Assembly: GCA_025360125.1 (NCBI GenBank)
Contig: JANYCU010000028.1
Span: forward strand, 1-35,153
Length of the DNA stretch: 35,153 nucleotides
Direction of reading: 5' to 3'
DNA from: Armatimonadota bacterium
GTDB taxonomy: Bacteria; Armatimonadota; Fimbriimonadia; Fimbriimonadales; Fimbriimonadaceae
Part shown: positions 24,144 through 32,705 of the stretch, one piece after another
Numbering within the stretch: the first letter of the stretch is position 1
How the letters are laid out: each line of letters begins with the position of its first letter
Notes under the pieces: model-generated
What the model was told of the DNA's origin: nothing
The model's input: the letters and a program-made list of their open reading frames with translations, nothing else
Database searches by the model: none
Program-made: the position numbers and the translations under genes

Positions 24144-27100
24144 ATGAAGAGATTTTTACCGTTGATTGCATTGGGAATTTTTTTGGCAGAAACCGTCTTC
24201 GCACAAGCCCCTCAACCATCAGACGAGATTCAGATTCCCCAACTGCAACCCAAAAAGTGGGCGATCTGTATCGGCGTGAGCAATTATGAGTCGTTAGGAA
24301 AGCTTCGATTTGGTGCGAAGGACTGTATCTCGTTCGCCAATACGTTGAAGACTGAATTAGGATTTACCCAAGATTCAGTTTCAGTTTTAGCCGATCAAGA
24401 AGGCTTAGTGAATGCCAACGCCGAGACCGTAAATCGAGCGTTGGACTCAATGTTGTCCCGAACAACCCTTGACTCTGGAGACCTGTTCATCGTATATTTC
24501 TCTGGCCACGGAATGGGTTTGTCCGACGGTGACTACTGGATGCCAAACGATGCGACGGTGGCGAACGCCCACGAAAAGGGAATTTCAGTCCAAAAAATTC
24601 TCGAGCGACTGGCCAAAAAAAAGCTTCGTAATGTCGTGGTCGTCTCGGACGCTTGCCGCGCTGGCGGGCAAAATCCATTTGGTCGGAAGCTGATCGACCT
24701 GGGAAAGAAAACCAACATTGGAGTCCTTTTGGGATGCGCGCCAGGAATGAAATCGTACGAAGCGCCAAACCTGGGTCAAGGGACTTTCACCTATTTTCTT
24801 AATCGAGCAATCCAAAAGAAGTCTGCGGTTGATCCTTCCATTGGTGCGATGCTCCTCTCAAAACTGGGCGATAGTGTCGCGAAAAGTGTCGAAGATTACA
24901 CGCGGCACGATTATGGAGACAATGCTCAAAAGCCCTCAATCTATGCCGAAAAAGAACAGGAAGTCGTCCTCGGAACCTTTGCTCCCAAAAAGGAAGAGCT
25001 CACGCTATTCCTTAATTCTTACAAGCAAAGGCTTGGAATCGGTGCCTTCACTTCGCTGCAATACAAGGACGCCTTAGCTGACCAAGTTGCGGTCCTTTGC
25101 CAATCGAAAAGGCCGGATGAGGCCCTATCTATTTTACGAGTTCTACAGAGCTACGGCACCCTCGAGCCCTACGCGCTCTACGCGTACGCAAAAATTTGCA
25201 GGAACCGAGGCGCCAGCTACGAATTGAATTTGGTTCTTCAAAAGAACAATCTGGATTTTCCAGATTCGATCTATGACGATATGGCGGTTATTTATGGGCA
25301 GGTCAATGCTGTCGGACAGGCTCGTTATCTCAGCGCACTCTGGAATCTTTATAATTCCGAGGTCCGGGACACAATGCTTCCTGCAATGGATGGACTAATT
25401 CAACATTTGTCTGAACCGGACAAAAACCAATTGTTGTTCGCAAACCGATTGCTCCATGACTATCCCGCTGACGGCTTGGTCATAGCCTTTGCAGCTCTTC
25501 TTAAGAAGAGCATCGACCCAACTAAGCCCGAAATAGACGCTGCCTTTAAGCAAGTCCAGATTCTCGACAAAGAAAGCAAATTTGTCGATGCTGCTAGCCG
25601 AATAATGTACCGGACATACTTGCGTCGCAATCAATATGATTTGGCTAAAGTAGTTGTTGAGGGTGCCAAAGTTCGTATGCCTGACAGCGGATATTGGGAA
25701 ATGCGCTCCCTCATTATTGCCACTCTCATACATGACCCTGCCTTAGTGGATAGAGCCAGATCTCTCCTTGCTTCTTCGACAAACGGAGACAGTATTTACT
25801 CTTTGTTGACTGTTCTCCGAGCCCGTTCAATCGACCTGGAGCCCGAATTCCGGGCCGCGGCCCAAAGGCTCCCGAACGAGCTGAACGTTCAGGTCGCAAA
25901 TTGGGTTGTCAAAACTGCTAAGAATTTAAAGGACTTTCAGCCTGTTCCTGATAGTCTCGTGAAAATGGCGCAAGGCCATTTGTCCGTCAGCAAGCTAGCT
26001 TACGGTGGGCTGGACACGCTATTGTCTTTCTTTTCAAACAGCGACAAGTTGTCAGCATATCAAGTGATATCAGCGAGGCGTAAAATGGCCAACGACTTGG
26101 CTCAGGACCTAACCGAAATTGACAATGATCCTGAATTGGTCGTGTTGCTAAGCAAACTCATCAATAATTCCGATGAGAGCTATCGATTGGCCTTTTTGAG
26201 CCAAGTCGGTCCTTGGCAGAAGATTGAAGAACGACTAATAACCAACAAACCGGACTATCTAAAAGAACTTTACATTTGCCAGTTGAATAATGGCTTCAAT
26301 GGGTTGGCAGACGAGACGCTTGCCAAATTGGAGAAAGTAGAGGGAGTCGATAGCGGAGTTCTCGTTCGATCGGGCCTCGACTCGCTTCTTCATGGGGACA
26401 TCGCACATGCCGCAATTTTGATCGACCGTTTGAAGAAGATCAATCCGATTGGCATTGACGCATCATTTCTCACGTTGCTTACAACTCATTTAGCTTTTTT
26501 AAAGGGCGATTTGACGGCAATCGACAGAATGACCAAAGACCTTAAAGAGTCCTTTTCCGTTGATGGAGGCGCCCTTTTGTACATCAGGTACTTGCAATAT
26601 GTCGGGCAAAGTGGCGCCCTTCCATCCGAAGAACTACTCAAAATGTTGATCGAACCTTGGCCAAACTACCATGACCTGTGGAGCATTGCCTTGGTGAAGG
26701 TGACTTCTCGGTGTCGACAAGTGAAGGGTTCGAAGGAAAAAATGGTGGCTGAAGAGTTACCTTACTGGGCAGTCAGCGAATCGCTGAACGGCAATTTTGA
26801 AGAGTTTGGCTACAACGACAAAGCGAATATTGCCGAATACGTGGGTCGGTATGAGTTGAGCGGATACTTCTCGCTCAGCAACGACACTGTAGACGGCTCG
26901 ATGTCCTTTGAAATCGACAAAGACGGCAACTTTAAGGGCACACTTGATTTTCCAACCGAAAAACAGAAGATCAATCTGACCGGCAAAGTAAATGGCTTTG
27001 GCCGTGTCGCTTTGGACCTCGATATCGGCGGGAAAAAGGTCGACGGAGCGTTTGCAATCGTGCCATTTAAGGTGTACACCGCCGCTGATGATCGAACATT

Positions 27101-27188
27101 ACCGAGCCTTCAGCTAGTGATCGGTTCCAATACAGCCTACCGATTCGGCTTTTCAGTGACTGGCAAGAAGAAATCCGCACCTCAATAA
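24144..27188 (+). CDS. Exported caspase-like (peptidase C14) protein with helical repeats
   Basis: 1014 residues from the ATG at 24144, chosen because it gives a clean signal peptide (MKRFLPLIALGIFLAETVFA, cleavage near AQA). Upstream in-frame codons to 23991 have no such logic. The caspase domain spans about 38-260: KWAICIGVSNYES opens it, His122 is in FSGHGM, and Cys171 is in SDACRAG, so the His-Cys dyad is intact. About residues 265-860 are helix-rich with TPR-like pairs. About 895-1005 is beta-rich (YVGRYELSGYFSLSND onward, then LTGKVNGFGRVALDLDIGG) and may form a small barrel. Export of a caspase-like protease is uncommon. The substrate is unknown. It ends at a terminator shared with the convergent ECF sigma gene. 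Confidence 0.9.
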   Translation: MKRFLPLIALGIFLAETVFAQAPQPSDEIQIPQLQPKKWAICIGVSNYESLGKLRFGAKDCISFANTLKTELGFTQDSVSVLADQEGLVNANAETVNRALDSMLSRTTLDSGDLFIVYFSGHGMGLSDGDYWMPNDATVANAHEKGISVQKILERLAKKKLRNVVVVSDACRAGGQNPFGRKLIDLGKKTNIGVLLGCAPGMKSYEAPNLGQGTFTYFLNRAIQKKSAVDPSIGAMLLSKLGDSVAKSVEDYTRHDYGDNAQKPSIYAEKEQEVVLGTFAPKKEELTLFLNSYKQRLGIGAFTSLQYKDALADQVAVLCQSKRPDEALSILRVLQSYGTLEPYALYAYAKICRNRGASYELNLVLQKNNLDFPDSIYDDMAVIYGQVNAVGQARYLSALWNLYNSEVRDTMLPAMDGLIQHLSEPDKNQLLFANRLLHDYPADGLVIAFAALLKKSIDPTKPEIDAAFKQVQILDKESKFVDAASRIMYRTYLRRNQYDLAKVVVEGAKVRMPDSGYWEMRSLIIATLIHDPALVDRARSLLASSTNGDSIYSLLTVLRARSIDLEPEFRAAAQRLPNELNVQVANWVVKTAKNLKDFQPVPDSLVKMAQGHLSVSKLAYGGLDTLLSFFSNSDKLSAYQVISARRKMANDLAQDLTEIDNDPELVVLLSKLINNSDESYRLAFLSQVGPWQKIEERLITNKPDYLKELYICQLNNGFNGLADETLAKLEKVEGVDSGVLVRSGLDSLLHGDIAHAAILIDRLKKINPIGIDASFLTLLTTHLAFLKGDLTAIDRMTKDLKESFSVDGGALLYIRYLQYVGQSGALPSEELLKMLIEPWPNYHDLWSIALVKVTSRCRQVKGSKEKMVAEELPYWAVSESLNGNFEEFGYNDKANIAEYVGRYELSGYFSLSNDTVDGSMSFEIDKDGNFKGTLDFPTEKQKINLTGKVNGFGRVALDLDIGGKKVDGAFAIVPFKVYTAADDRTLPSLQLVIGSNTAYRFGFSVTGKKKSAPQ

Positions 27189-27191
27189 AAC

Positions 27192-27219
27192 AAAAAACTC
27201 CGGTTTCCCGGAGTTTTTA
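27192..27219. terminator. Bidirectional terminator between caspase and sigma genes
   Basis: ACTCCGG (27197-27203) and CCGGAGT (27208-27214) around a 4-nt loop, with A-runs on the left and T-runs on the right. It can serve both the plus-strand caspase gene and the minus-strand sigma factor gene. Confidence 0.88.
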
Positions 27220-27240
27220 TGGAGGTCAAGCAACTTGTTC

Positions 27241-27834
27241 TTAGCCAAAGATTGGCGTCAGGTCTCGTTGCAGCATTGCTCTTGCTCGAAACAGCCAACT
27301 TTTGATCGTTCCTTCGGGCTTTTCCAATTTCGTGGCAATCTCGCTCACATCAAGGTGATCGAAGTGTCGCATCACGATGATCTGGCGATATCGCCATGGC
27401 AAGCGCTTGATTGCCTCGTTGATTTGGCCTTGAACCAATAGACCTTCTGCTCTTTCCGTCGCTGCTCCCCCATCGGATAGCGAGTACTCGACATTGTCGA
27501 TTGATTCCACATTTGTCTTTCTTTGTCGGGCCAGGTCAACGATGCAGTTGAGGCATATTCGGGTTAACCATGGTCGGACTGGTCGGCTTGTATCGAAATC
27601 TTTGAGACTTCGGTAGGCTTTGACGAAGGTCTCTTGGACAACGTCGTTGGCGTCCTCAGTGTTGTGCAATTTCCTCAGAGCAAGACCGGTTAGCATTGGT
27701 CGGTAAGTGTCCATGAAGAGGTCGAACGCGACCTCATCTCCTTTTCGGATTTGCTCGATAAGGTGGGACTCCCAGCTCTGACAATAGTTATTCATTTTTT
27801 CGGATTCTCCGTAGTTCTCTTGAGTAAATCTCAT
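27241..27834 (-). CDS. ECF-type RNA polymerase sigma factor (sigma-70 family)
   Basis: 197 residues from the ATG at 27834. An internal ATG at 27795 with GGAGA upstream would give 184. Region 2 contains EDANDVVQETFVKAYRSLKDF and RPWLTRICLNCIVDLARQRK. Region 4 contains LPWRYRQIIVMRHFDHLDVSEI followed by KPEGTIKSWLFRARAMLQ. There is no region 3, which places it in the extracytoplasmic-function group. No anti-sigma factor or zinc-finger anti-sigma gene adjoins it. Its upstream neighbour is a divergent exported protein gene and its downstream neighbour converges. The promoter region has TACAAT and an inverted repeat, so autoregulation or repression is possible. Confidence 0.93.
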   Translation of the reverse strand: MRFTQENYGESEKMNNYCQSWESHLIEQIRKGDEVAFDLFMDTYRPMLTGLALRKLHNTEDANDVVQETFVKAYRSLKDFDTSRPVRPWLTRICLNCIVDLARQRKTNVESIDNVEYSLSDGGAATERAEGLLVQGQINEAIKRLPWRYRQIIVMRHFDHLDVSEIATKLEKPEGTIKSWLFRARAMLQRDLTPIFG

Positions 27835-27846
27835 TACTCTGCAGTT

Positions 27847-27852
27847 ATTGTA
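27847..27852 (-). promoter_or_regulatory. -10 promoter element of the ECF sigma gene
   Basis: TACAAT on the minus strand, 12 bp before the ATG at 27834. The matching -35 position falls inside the inverted repeat at 27858-27880. Confidence 0.45.
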
Positions 27853-27857
27853 TCAGA

Positions 27858-27880
27858 AAACTTAAAGCAGACTTAAGTTT
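27858..27880. promoter_or_regulatory. Inverted repeat overlapping the sigma promoter, candidate operator
   Basis: AAACTTAA-AGCAGAC-TTAAGTTT, an 8-bp perfect stem with a 7-bp spacer and flanking T residues on the plus strand. It is AT-rich, so it would be a weak terminator hairpin. Its placement over the -35 region of the sigma gene promoter fits a regulator-binding site better. Confidence 0.4.
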
Positions 27881-27958
27881 TTTTAATTTTTGCTAGGTCT
27901 TTAAGACTATTTCGACTTTCCCTAAGGAACCCGCTTCTCTTTTGCCGACCATGTAAAT

Positions 27959-28738
27959 ATGCGAGGAGTTTGGGGAGTCCTTTCGAAGACAGGCGCAATC
28001 ATGTTGGTTTTTGGGGGAACAGTCCATGCCATTGGGGGAATTCGTGCCCATGATTCGTTCTTTACGGTCGTCGTTGACTCTGGGCTCGATTCTCGCGTGG
28101 ATGCTTATGTTGGTCTCGTTCGGACCTCGAAAAAAGAACTTAAGGGTCACGAGCATAATGTCGTGAAGCTTCGAGAAATAAGCGAGAAATGGATCACCCA
28201 GGCTAAGCAAGGCAAGATTTCGCAGATCTATCCTGGATACTATGGCGAATCCCTCTTGGATGGCCCCAAAGGACAAATTTTTAACATGTGCACCAGCCTT
28301 TCAAACAAGCTAACGGAGTGCGCCGATCAGGAAGCCATGGAAGGCAACCCTGCTGCTTGTCTCGACGCGGTAAGGGCAATCGAGGTGATCAACATTGTTC
28401 GATACGGCAGCTATGAGACGATGTTCACATCGACTGCTTACCTTCGCAAGCCGATCAAAATTTTAAAGTCAAATATTGCGATGCTCACGCCTGAAGTGAC
28501 GGCTCGACTTGAGAAGGCACAAGATGTGAAAAGCCGTGAGGGCAAAACCGAACTATTGACCCAGTTGGTCAATCGTCAAAAAGTTCAATACACCGTTCGA
28601 TACGGAAAGGTCATGGCAAGTGATGATGACACTGGTTATTTGACATTCATGAGACGAAAAGGAAATCAGATTGCTGCCGAGCACTTCTACGGTTTTGATC
28701 GTGCGGTCGAGATTTCAGACGCTAAAAAAGGCAAGTGA
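27959..28738 (+). CDS. Exported protein of unknown function
   Basis: 259 residues, not recognised. A hydrophobic N-terminal segment (TGAIMLVFGGTVHAIGGI, about 11-28) acts as signal or anchor. The mature part is helical, with three cysteines close together (FNMCTSLSNKLTECADQ and NPAACLDAV), and ends in a basic tail (EISDAKKGK). The ATG at 27959 is the only start giving the hydrophobic segment. No Shine-Dalgarno site is clear. It is divergent from the ECF sigma gene across a 124-bp region with a candidate operator, and lies just before the flagellar operon on the same strand. It could be a target of the sigma factor or a flagellar accessory, but neither is shown. Confidence 0.75.
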   Translation: MRGVWGVLSKTGAIMLVFGGTVHAIGGIRAHDSFFTVVVDSGLDSRVDAYVGLVRTSKKELKGHEHNVVKLREISEKWITQAKQGKISQIYPGYYGESLLDGPKGQIFNMCTSLSNKLTECADQEAMEGNPAACLDAVRAIEVINIVRYGSYETMFTSTAYLRKPIKILKSNIAMLTPEVTARLEKAQDVKSREGKTELLTQLVNRQKVQYTVRYGKVMASDDDTGYLTFMRRKGNQIAAEHFYGFDRAVEISDAKKGK

Positions 28739-28752
28739 GCGTTGTTCAACTC

Positions 28753-28777
28753 TAAATTTAGAAATTCGTGCCGATAA
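28753..28777 (+). promoter_or_regulatory. Candidate sigma-28 (FliA/SigD-type) promoter of the flagellar operon
   Basis: TAAA at 28753-28756 and GCCGATAA at 28770-28777. The -10 half is an exact match to the sigma-28 consensus. The gap is 13 bp, where the consensus has about 15. It sits about 80 bp before flgB. The TAAA is part of a 12-bp palindrome (28751-28762). Confidence 0.4.
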
Positions 28778-28858
28778 CCAGAGTAGGCCACTCAGGCCTC
28801 TCGAACCACGGATTGGAACGAGTCAGCACATGGACGAGCGGATCGTGAGAAAACGACC

Positions 28859-29230
28859 GTGTCATATTTAGATAACCTTTTTGGACCACAAGCGGATCGC
28901 TTAAGCCGAGCGATGACCAAGACTGCTGATCGGCAGTCCTTGCTGGTCAATAACCTTGCCAATGTAAACACTCCGGGTTACAAGCGCAAGGACACCGATT
29001 TTAACATCATGCTTGAAGAAAGCATGGACAACTTTGATGAAGTTGTTGCGAACCGCAACAGCGGGGCCCATCGTTCTGAAACGTCCTCCCTCCGATTGGA
29101 TGGCAACAACGTTGACATGGAATATGAGGTGATGTCGATTGCGACAACCGAGGCCCGCTTTAACACTCTTACAGAATTGACGAGCCGATATTTCTCGGGT
29201 CTCAAGAGCATTATTCGAGAAGGACATTAA
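28859..29230 (+). CDS. flgB: Flagellar basal-body rod protein FlgB
   Basis: 123 residues. The rod-protein signature is LLVNNLANVNTPGYKRKDTD (residues 28-47). The rest is the short acidic/helical body ending YFSGLKSIIREGH. FlgB forms part of the proximal rod in the periplasm and is exported by the flagellar apparatus without a signal peptide, consistent with what is seen. The start is a GTG at 28859 (MSYLDNLF). No clear Shine-Dalgarno site precedes it. First gene of the flagellar run, with flgC starting 3 bp after its stop. Confidence 0.93.
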   Translation: MSYLDNLFGPQADRLSRAMTKTADRQSLLVNNLANVNTPGYKRKDTDFNIMLEESMDNFDEVVANRNSGAHRSETSSLRLDGNNVDMEYEVMSIATTEARFNTLTELTSRYFSGLKSIIREGH

Positions 29231-29233
29231 TAA

Positions 29234-29638
29234 ATGAGAATAGGATCCCTTGCTAACGCCTTGCAATCGAGCACCAGCGGTTTGACCGCAGAACGATTTC
29301 GCATGGACACGATCTCGAGCAATCTTGCAAACGCAAATACGGTTGCTCGTCCGGGAGAAGATGGCTATCGACGGCGATCGGTTGTTTTGAATGCCACCGA
29401 TCACGGAGTCCAGATCGAATCTATCGTAGAAGATCATGAACGACCGTGTTTGAAAAAGGTTGATTGGTCTAATCCCTTTCATGATCCAGCAACGGGTGAG
29501 GTTACGATGAGTAACGTTGACCCAACAATGGAGATGGTTGACATGATCAGTGCCAGCCGTGCTTATGAAGCCAACATCGCCGCTTTTAACTCTGTGAAGG
29601 GAATGATCGGTTCAGCCCTACAGATCGGCAAGGTCTAA
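29234..29638 (+). CDS. flgC: Flagellar basal-body rod protein FlgC
   Basis: 134 residues, the usual size. The N-terminus has ISSNLANANTVARPGEDGYR, the rod-family motif with the FlgC-type insertion. The C-terminus has EMVDMISASRAYEANIAAFN, the conserved coiled-coil partner. It forms the proximal rod with FlgB and FlgF. The ATG at 29234 is 3 bp after flgB, with GAAGGACAT bridging the flgB end as a possible ribosome-binding site. Expected to be co-transcribed with flgB and fliE. Confidence 0.95.
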   Translation: MRIGSLANALQSSTSGLTAERFRMDTISSNLANANTVARPGEDGYRRRSVVLNATDHGVQIESIVEDHERPCLKKVDWSNPFHDPATGEVTMSNVDPTMEMVDMISASRAYEANIAAFNSVKGMIGSALQIGKV

Positions 29639-29657
29639 CCGAAACCTAATAAAGTAG

Positions 29658-29963
29658 ATGAGAATTTCTGACAACCCAGCGATCCAAGACTTCCTTAAAC
29701 AGGGACAGCTTGGGACTGCGACTCAGTCCGCGGGGGATAAGGGCGATTTCGCCCAAATGTTGATGGACGTCATGAAAGAAGTGAATGACTCACAGTCGAA
29801 AGCTGCTGAGTTACAAACCGATTACATGACGAGTCGACGACCGGTAGAAGTTCAAGACGTTATGATTGCAATGGAAAAAGCTTCCACATCGATGCAACTC
29901 ACCATGGCGGTGAGAAACAAGATGCTTGAGGCCTTTCAAGAGTTATCACGAATGCAAGTTTAG
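29658..29963 (+). CDS. fliE: Flagellar hook-basal body complex protein FliE
   Basis: 101 residues. FliE joins the MS-ring to the rod. The C-terminal family pattern is clear: SRRPVEVQDVMIAMEKASTS followed by MQLTMAVRNKMLEAFQELSR and MQV at the end. The N-terminal half is poorly conserved, as is normal. The start is the ATG at 29658, 19 bp after flgC. The context (flgC upstream, fliF downstream) settles the identity. Confidence 0.94.
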   Translation: MRISDNPAIQDFLKQGQLGTATQSAGDKGDFAQMLMDVMKEVNDSQSKAAELQTDYMTSRRPVEVQDVMIAMEKASTSMQLTMAVRNKMLEAFQELSRMQV

Positions 29964-29994
29964 TCTTTAACTTCTGCCTGTTGGGACTTTTACC

Positions 29995-31695
29995 ATGGGC
30001 GGATTCATCGAAAAAATAAAGAATTGGTGGTTGGAAAGTAATCCAACCCAACGGGGCACCACGCTTGGTGGCATCGGATTGACCTTAATCTTAATGTTTG
30101 GGGTCTTTACGGTTGCTTCACGGCCGAAGTTTGAGTTACTGTATGGCGGACTGACCCAAACGGATCAGGCTGCGATCGTAACTGATATTCAGGGCCAAGG
30201 CATTCCTGTTAAGTACGATGTGCCTGGACAAGTTGAAGTTCCTTCGGACAAAGTTCCTGAGCTTCGAATGAGGCTAGCCGCTAGCGGAAAAGTACCGAAA
30301 GGCGCCCACACTGGATTTGAATCTCTTGGTGATATGAGCCTTGGAGTTACGCCAACAGTTGAGCGCGAACGAATTCGAACGATGGGAGAAGGTGAATTGG
30401 CTCGATCCATCGAAACTAACCCTGGCGTCCGCAGTGCCAGAGTCCACTTAACCCTCGGCGACCCATCACCTTTTGAACAGCAACAGCGACCAGCCACTGC
30501 CAGCGTCAGTTTGGTCACGGCCGGAAACGGCTCGATTACCCGAGAAGCCGCCCGTGGAATTGCGATGCTCGTGGCGAACTCGGTTGAGGGTCTGGACATG
30601 AAGCACGTCGTCGTCTTGGACGAACGAAGTGAAGCACTTTATGACGGAAATGAAGCCACCGCGAATGGATCGCTCGCTTCGAGCAAGCTCGATATGGAGC
30701 AAGCGGTCGCCCGGAAAGAAGAAGTAAGAATTCAATCGGCCCTTGATGGAATCTTTGGGGTTGGTACGACGAAAGTCATGGCCAACTGCGACATCAACAT
30801 GGACGAGACCCATGAGCACAAGACGGTTCAGCAAACGAAGAAAGGTGCCGTTACTCAATCGTTGATAGAAAAGATGGGTGGACAAGGAGCTAGTCCTGCT
30901 AAGGGAGCCGGGATAGATTCCCAAAACGCTGACAACACAAAAACGCCAGTGACTACGGACGGAAAAGCCAACGACGCGTATGAGAGTACGGTTACCAAGA
31001 CGGAGCCGACACGAATTGAGACAACAACCGACACAAAGCCCGCGGTTGGAACGATTAAGTCGATGACGATTACGGTTACTGCCGACAACAAAGCAGACAG
31101 GTTTGGCGACCCTGAACGAATGGCATCGCTCACGAAAATGGTGAAGAGTCAGATCGCCGGAAAGGATCCATCCAAGTTTAAAGCCGAGGTTATTGCCGCG
31201 AAGTTCGATGATTCGTCGAAGACAATGATCGTGAAGGCTCAAGATGATTCCAAGAGTGCAGCCCGAATGCAGCAGATGCTTTCGATGCTGCCAATCGCCG
31301 CGCTGCTCATCGTAGGCGTGATGGTTGTTAAGCAACTTGGCAAACTCACTAAGTCAAGTGTTGGAAGCGTGATTACTCCGGACGGTCATGTGTTGCAAAT
31401 GCCAATGGGAGGATTAGGACAACCAAGCTATGCGATGGGCCATTCTCCAGATGGTGCCGAAGGGGCAGACGCCGAGGCTTACCATCGAGCTATTTCTAAG
31501 TATTCCGATGCAGAGCTCGCCCAAATGGGTGAAGACGGAATTATCTATCGAGACAATAACGAAATTCTTGAAGTTGAAAAGATTCGAGAAAAGAAATCAG
31601 TTCACCTATCAGCAATCAAGCAGATGGCCAAGGATCGACCTGAGCCGACTGCAATGCTGATCAAGACTTGGTTAACGGAGCCAACACCACGATGA
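29995..31695 (+). CDS. fliF: Flagellar MS-ring protein FliF
   Basis: 566 residues. Membrane helices lie at about 22-40 (TLGGIGLTLILMFGVFTVAS) and about 430-448 (LPIAALLIVGVMVVKQ), with the periplasmic ring-building domains between. YscJ/FliF-type features include FELLYGGLTQTDQAAIVTDI and ERERIRTMGEGELARSIETN. The linker at about 290-345 is Thr/Lys-rich and poorly conserved, as in other FliF proteins. The C-terminal tail (VEKIREKKSVHLSAIKQMAK) should contact FliG. The start is the ATG at 29995. The stop overlaps the fliG start as ATGA, so fliG is translationally coupled. Confidence 0.96.
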   Translation: MGGFIEKIKNWWLESNPTQRGTTLGGIGLTLILMFGVFTVASRPKFELLYGGLTQTDQAAIVTDIQGQGIPVKYDVPGQVEVPSDKVPELRMRLAASGKVPKGAHTGFESLGDMSLGVTPTVERERIRTMGEGELARSIETNPGVRSARVHLTLGDPSPFEQQQRPATASVSLVTAGNGSITREAARGIAMLVANSVEGLDMKHVVVLDERSEALYDGNEATANGSLASSKLDMEQAVARKEEVRIQSALDGIFGVGTTKVMANCDINMDETHEHKTVQQTKKGAVTQSLIEKMGGQGASPAKGAGIDSQNADNTKTPVTTDGKANDAYESTVTKTEPTRIETTTDTKPAVGTIKSMTITVTADNKADRFGDPERMASLTKMVKSQIAGKDPSKFKAEVIAAKFDDSSKTMIVKAQDDSKSAARMQQMLSMLPIAALLIVGVMVVKQLGKLTKSSVGSVITPDGHVLQMPMGGLGQPSYAMGHSPDGAEGADAEAYHRAISKYSDAELAQMGEDGIIYRDNNEILEVEKIREKKSVHLSAIKQMAKDRPEPTAMLIKTWLTEPTPR

Positions 31696-32705
31696 ACCCC
31701 AAAGGAAAAGAACTTCCCAACAGAACCAAAGCTGCCATCTTGATGATGATCATAGGATCAGAAATATCAGGAGAGCTGGTCAAACATATGTCCGAAATGG
31801 ACATCGAAATCTTGGCCCTGGAAGTTGCACGACTTGAAAAGGTGTTTCCTGAAGTCCGGGAACAGGTTATTGAGGAGTTTTACGAGCTCGCGATTGCTCA
31901 GGAATATATTGCCGAGGGTGGAGTCGCCAATGCACGAGCCGTTTTGGAATCCGCGTTTGGTACAGACCGAGCGAGCGAAATCTTGAACAAGATCATGACG
32001 GCGATGCAGGTTGTGCCGTTTGAGTTTCTCAAAAAGGCTGATCCTCAACAGGTCTTAAGCTTTATCCAGGACGAGCACCCTCAAACGATTGCCCTGATTC
32101 TCTCTTATATGCCGATTGGCAGTGCGGCTCACATTATTGGTAAGTTGGAGCCAGAAATGCGAGCCGACGTCGCTGCTCGAATTGCAATGATGGAGCAAAC
32201 TCCGCCGGAAGTCATCAAGAAGGTCGAGAGCATTCTCGAGAAGAAGATTTCTTCCGTGCTTTCTCAGGAATTGACTCAGGCAGGTGGGCCAAAGGCCCTG
32301 GTTGACCTCTTAAACCGATGCGACCGTACCACTGAAAAGATGATCATTGAGCACCTTGAAGATAACGAGCCTGAGTTGGCCGATACGATCAAGGGCATGA
32401 TGTTCGTCTTCGAGGACATCATTATGTTGGATGATCGAGCAATTCAAGCGATCATGCGCGAAATTGACATGAAGGAGCTTGGCGTTGCCCTGAAGGGTGT
32501 CAAGCCTGAAGTTCAACAGAAAATCTATACCAACATGTCTGAACGTGCAATGGCGATGCTGAAGGAAGACATGGAGTTCATGGGACCTGTTCGCGTCAAA
32601 GCCGTTGAAGAAGCCCAACAGAAGATTGTGGCTGCGATTCGTAAACTTGAAGAGTCCGGCGAGATTGTGTTGAGTCGAGGAGATGAGGAGGAGATGCTTG
32701 TCTAG
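31692..32705 (+). CDS. fliG: Flagellar motor switch protein FliG
   Basis: 337 residues from the ATG at 31692, which overlaps the fliF stop (ATGA). A start 24 bp earlier would only extend into fliF. N-terminal FliF-binding domain: NRTKAAILMMIIGSEISGEL. Middle domain: DEHPQTIALILSYM, the EHPQR-type motif in the form EHPQT. C-terminal torque domain: MFVFEDIIMLDDRAIQAIMR with alternating charges, and ALKGVKPEVQQKIYTNMSE. Cytoplasmic rotor part that turns against MotA. It closes 8-22 bp inside the next gene's start region. Confidence 0.97.
   Translation: MNPKGKELPNRTKAAILMMIIGSEISGELVKHMSEMDIEILALEVARLEKVFPEVREQVIEEFYELAIAQEYIAEGGVANARAVLESAFGTDRASEILNKIMTAMQVVPFEFLKKADPQQVLSFIQDEHPQTIALILSYMPIGSAAHIIGKLEPEMRADVAARIAMMEQTPPEVIKKVESILEKKISSVLSQELTQAGGPKALVDLLNRCDRTTEKMIIEHLEDNEPELADTIKGMMFVFEDIIMLDDRAIQAIMREIDMKELGVALKGVKPEVQQKIYTNMSERAMAMLKEDMEFMGPVRVKAVEEAQQKIVAAIRKLEESGEIVLSRGDEEEMLV

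Noticed and set aside
30466-31335. A 289-codon open frame on the minus strand
   Set aside because: Opposite to fliF, whose identity is firm. The translation is low in information, with many His, Arg and Ser residues, as is typical of an antisense shadow.
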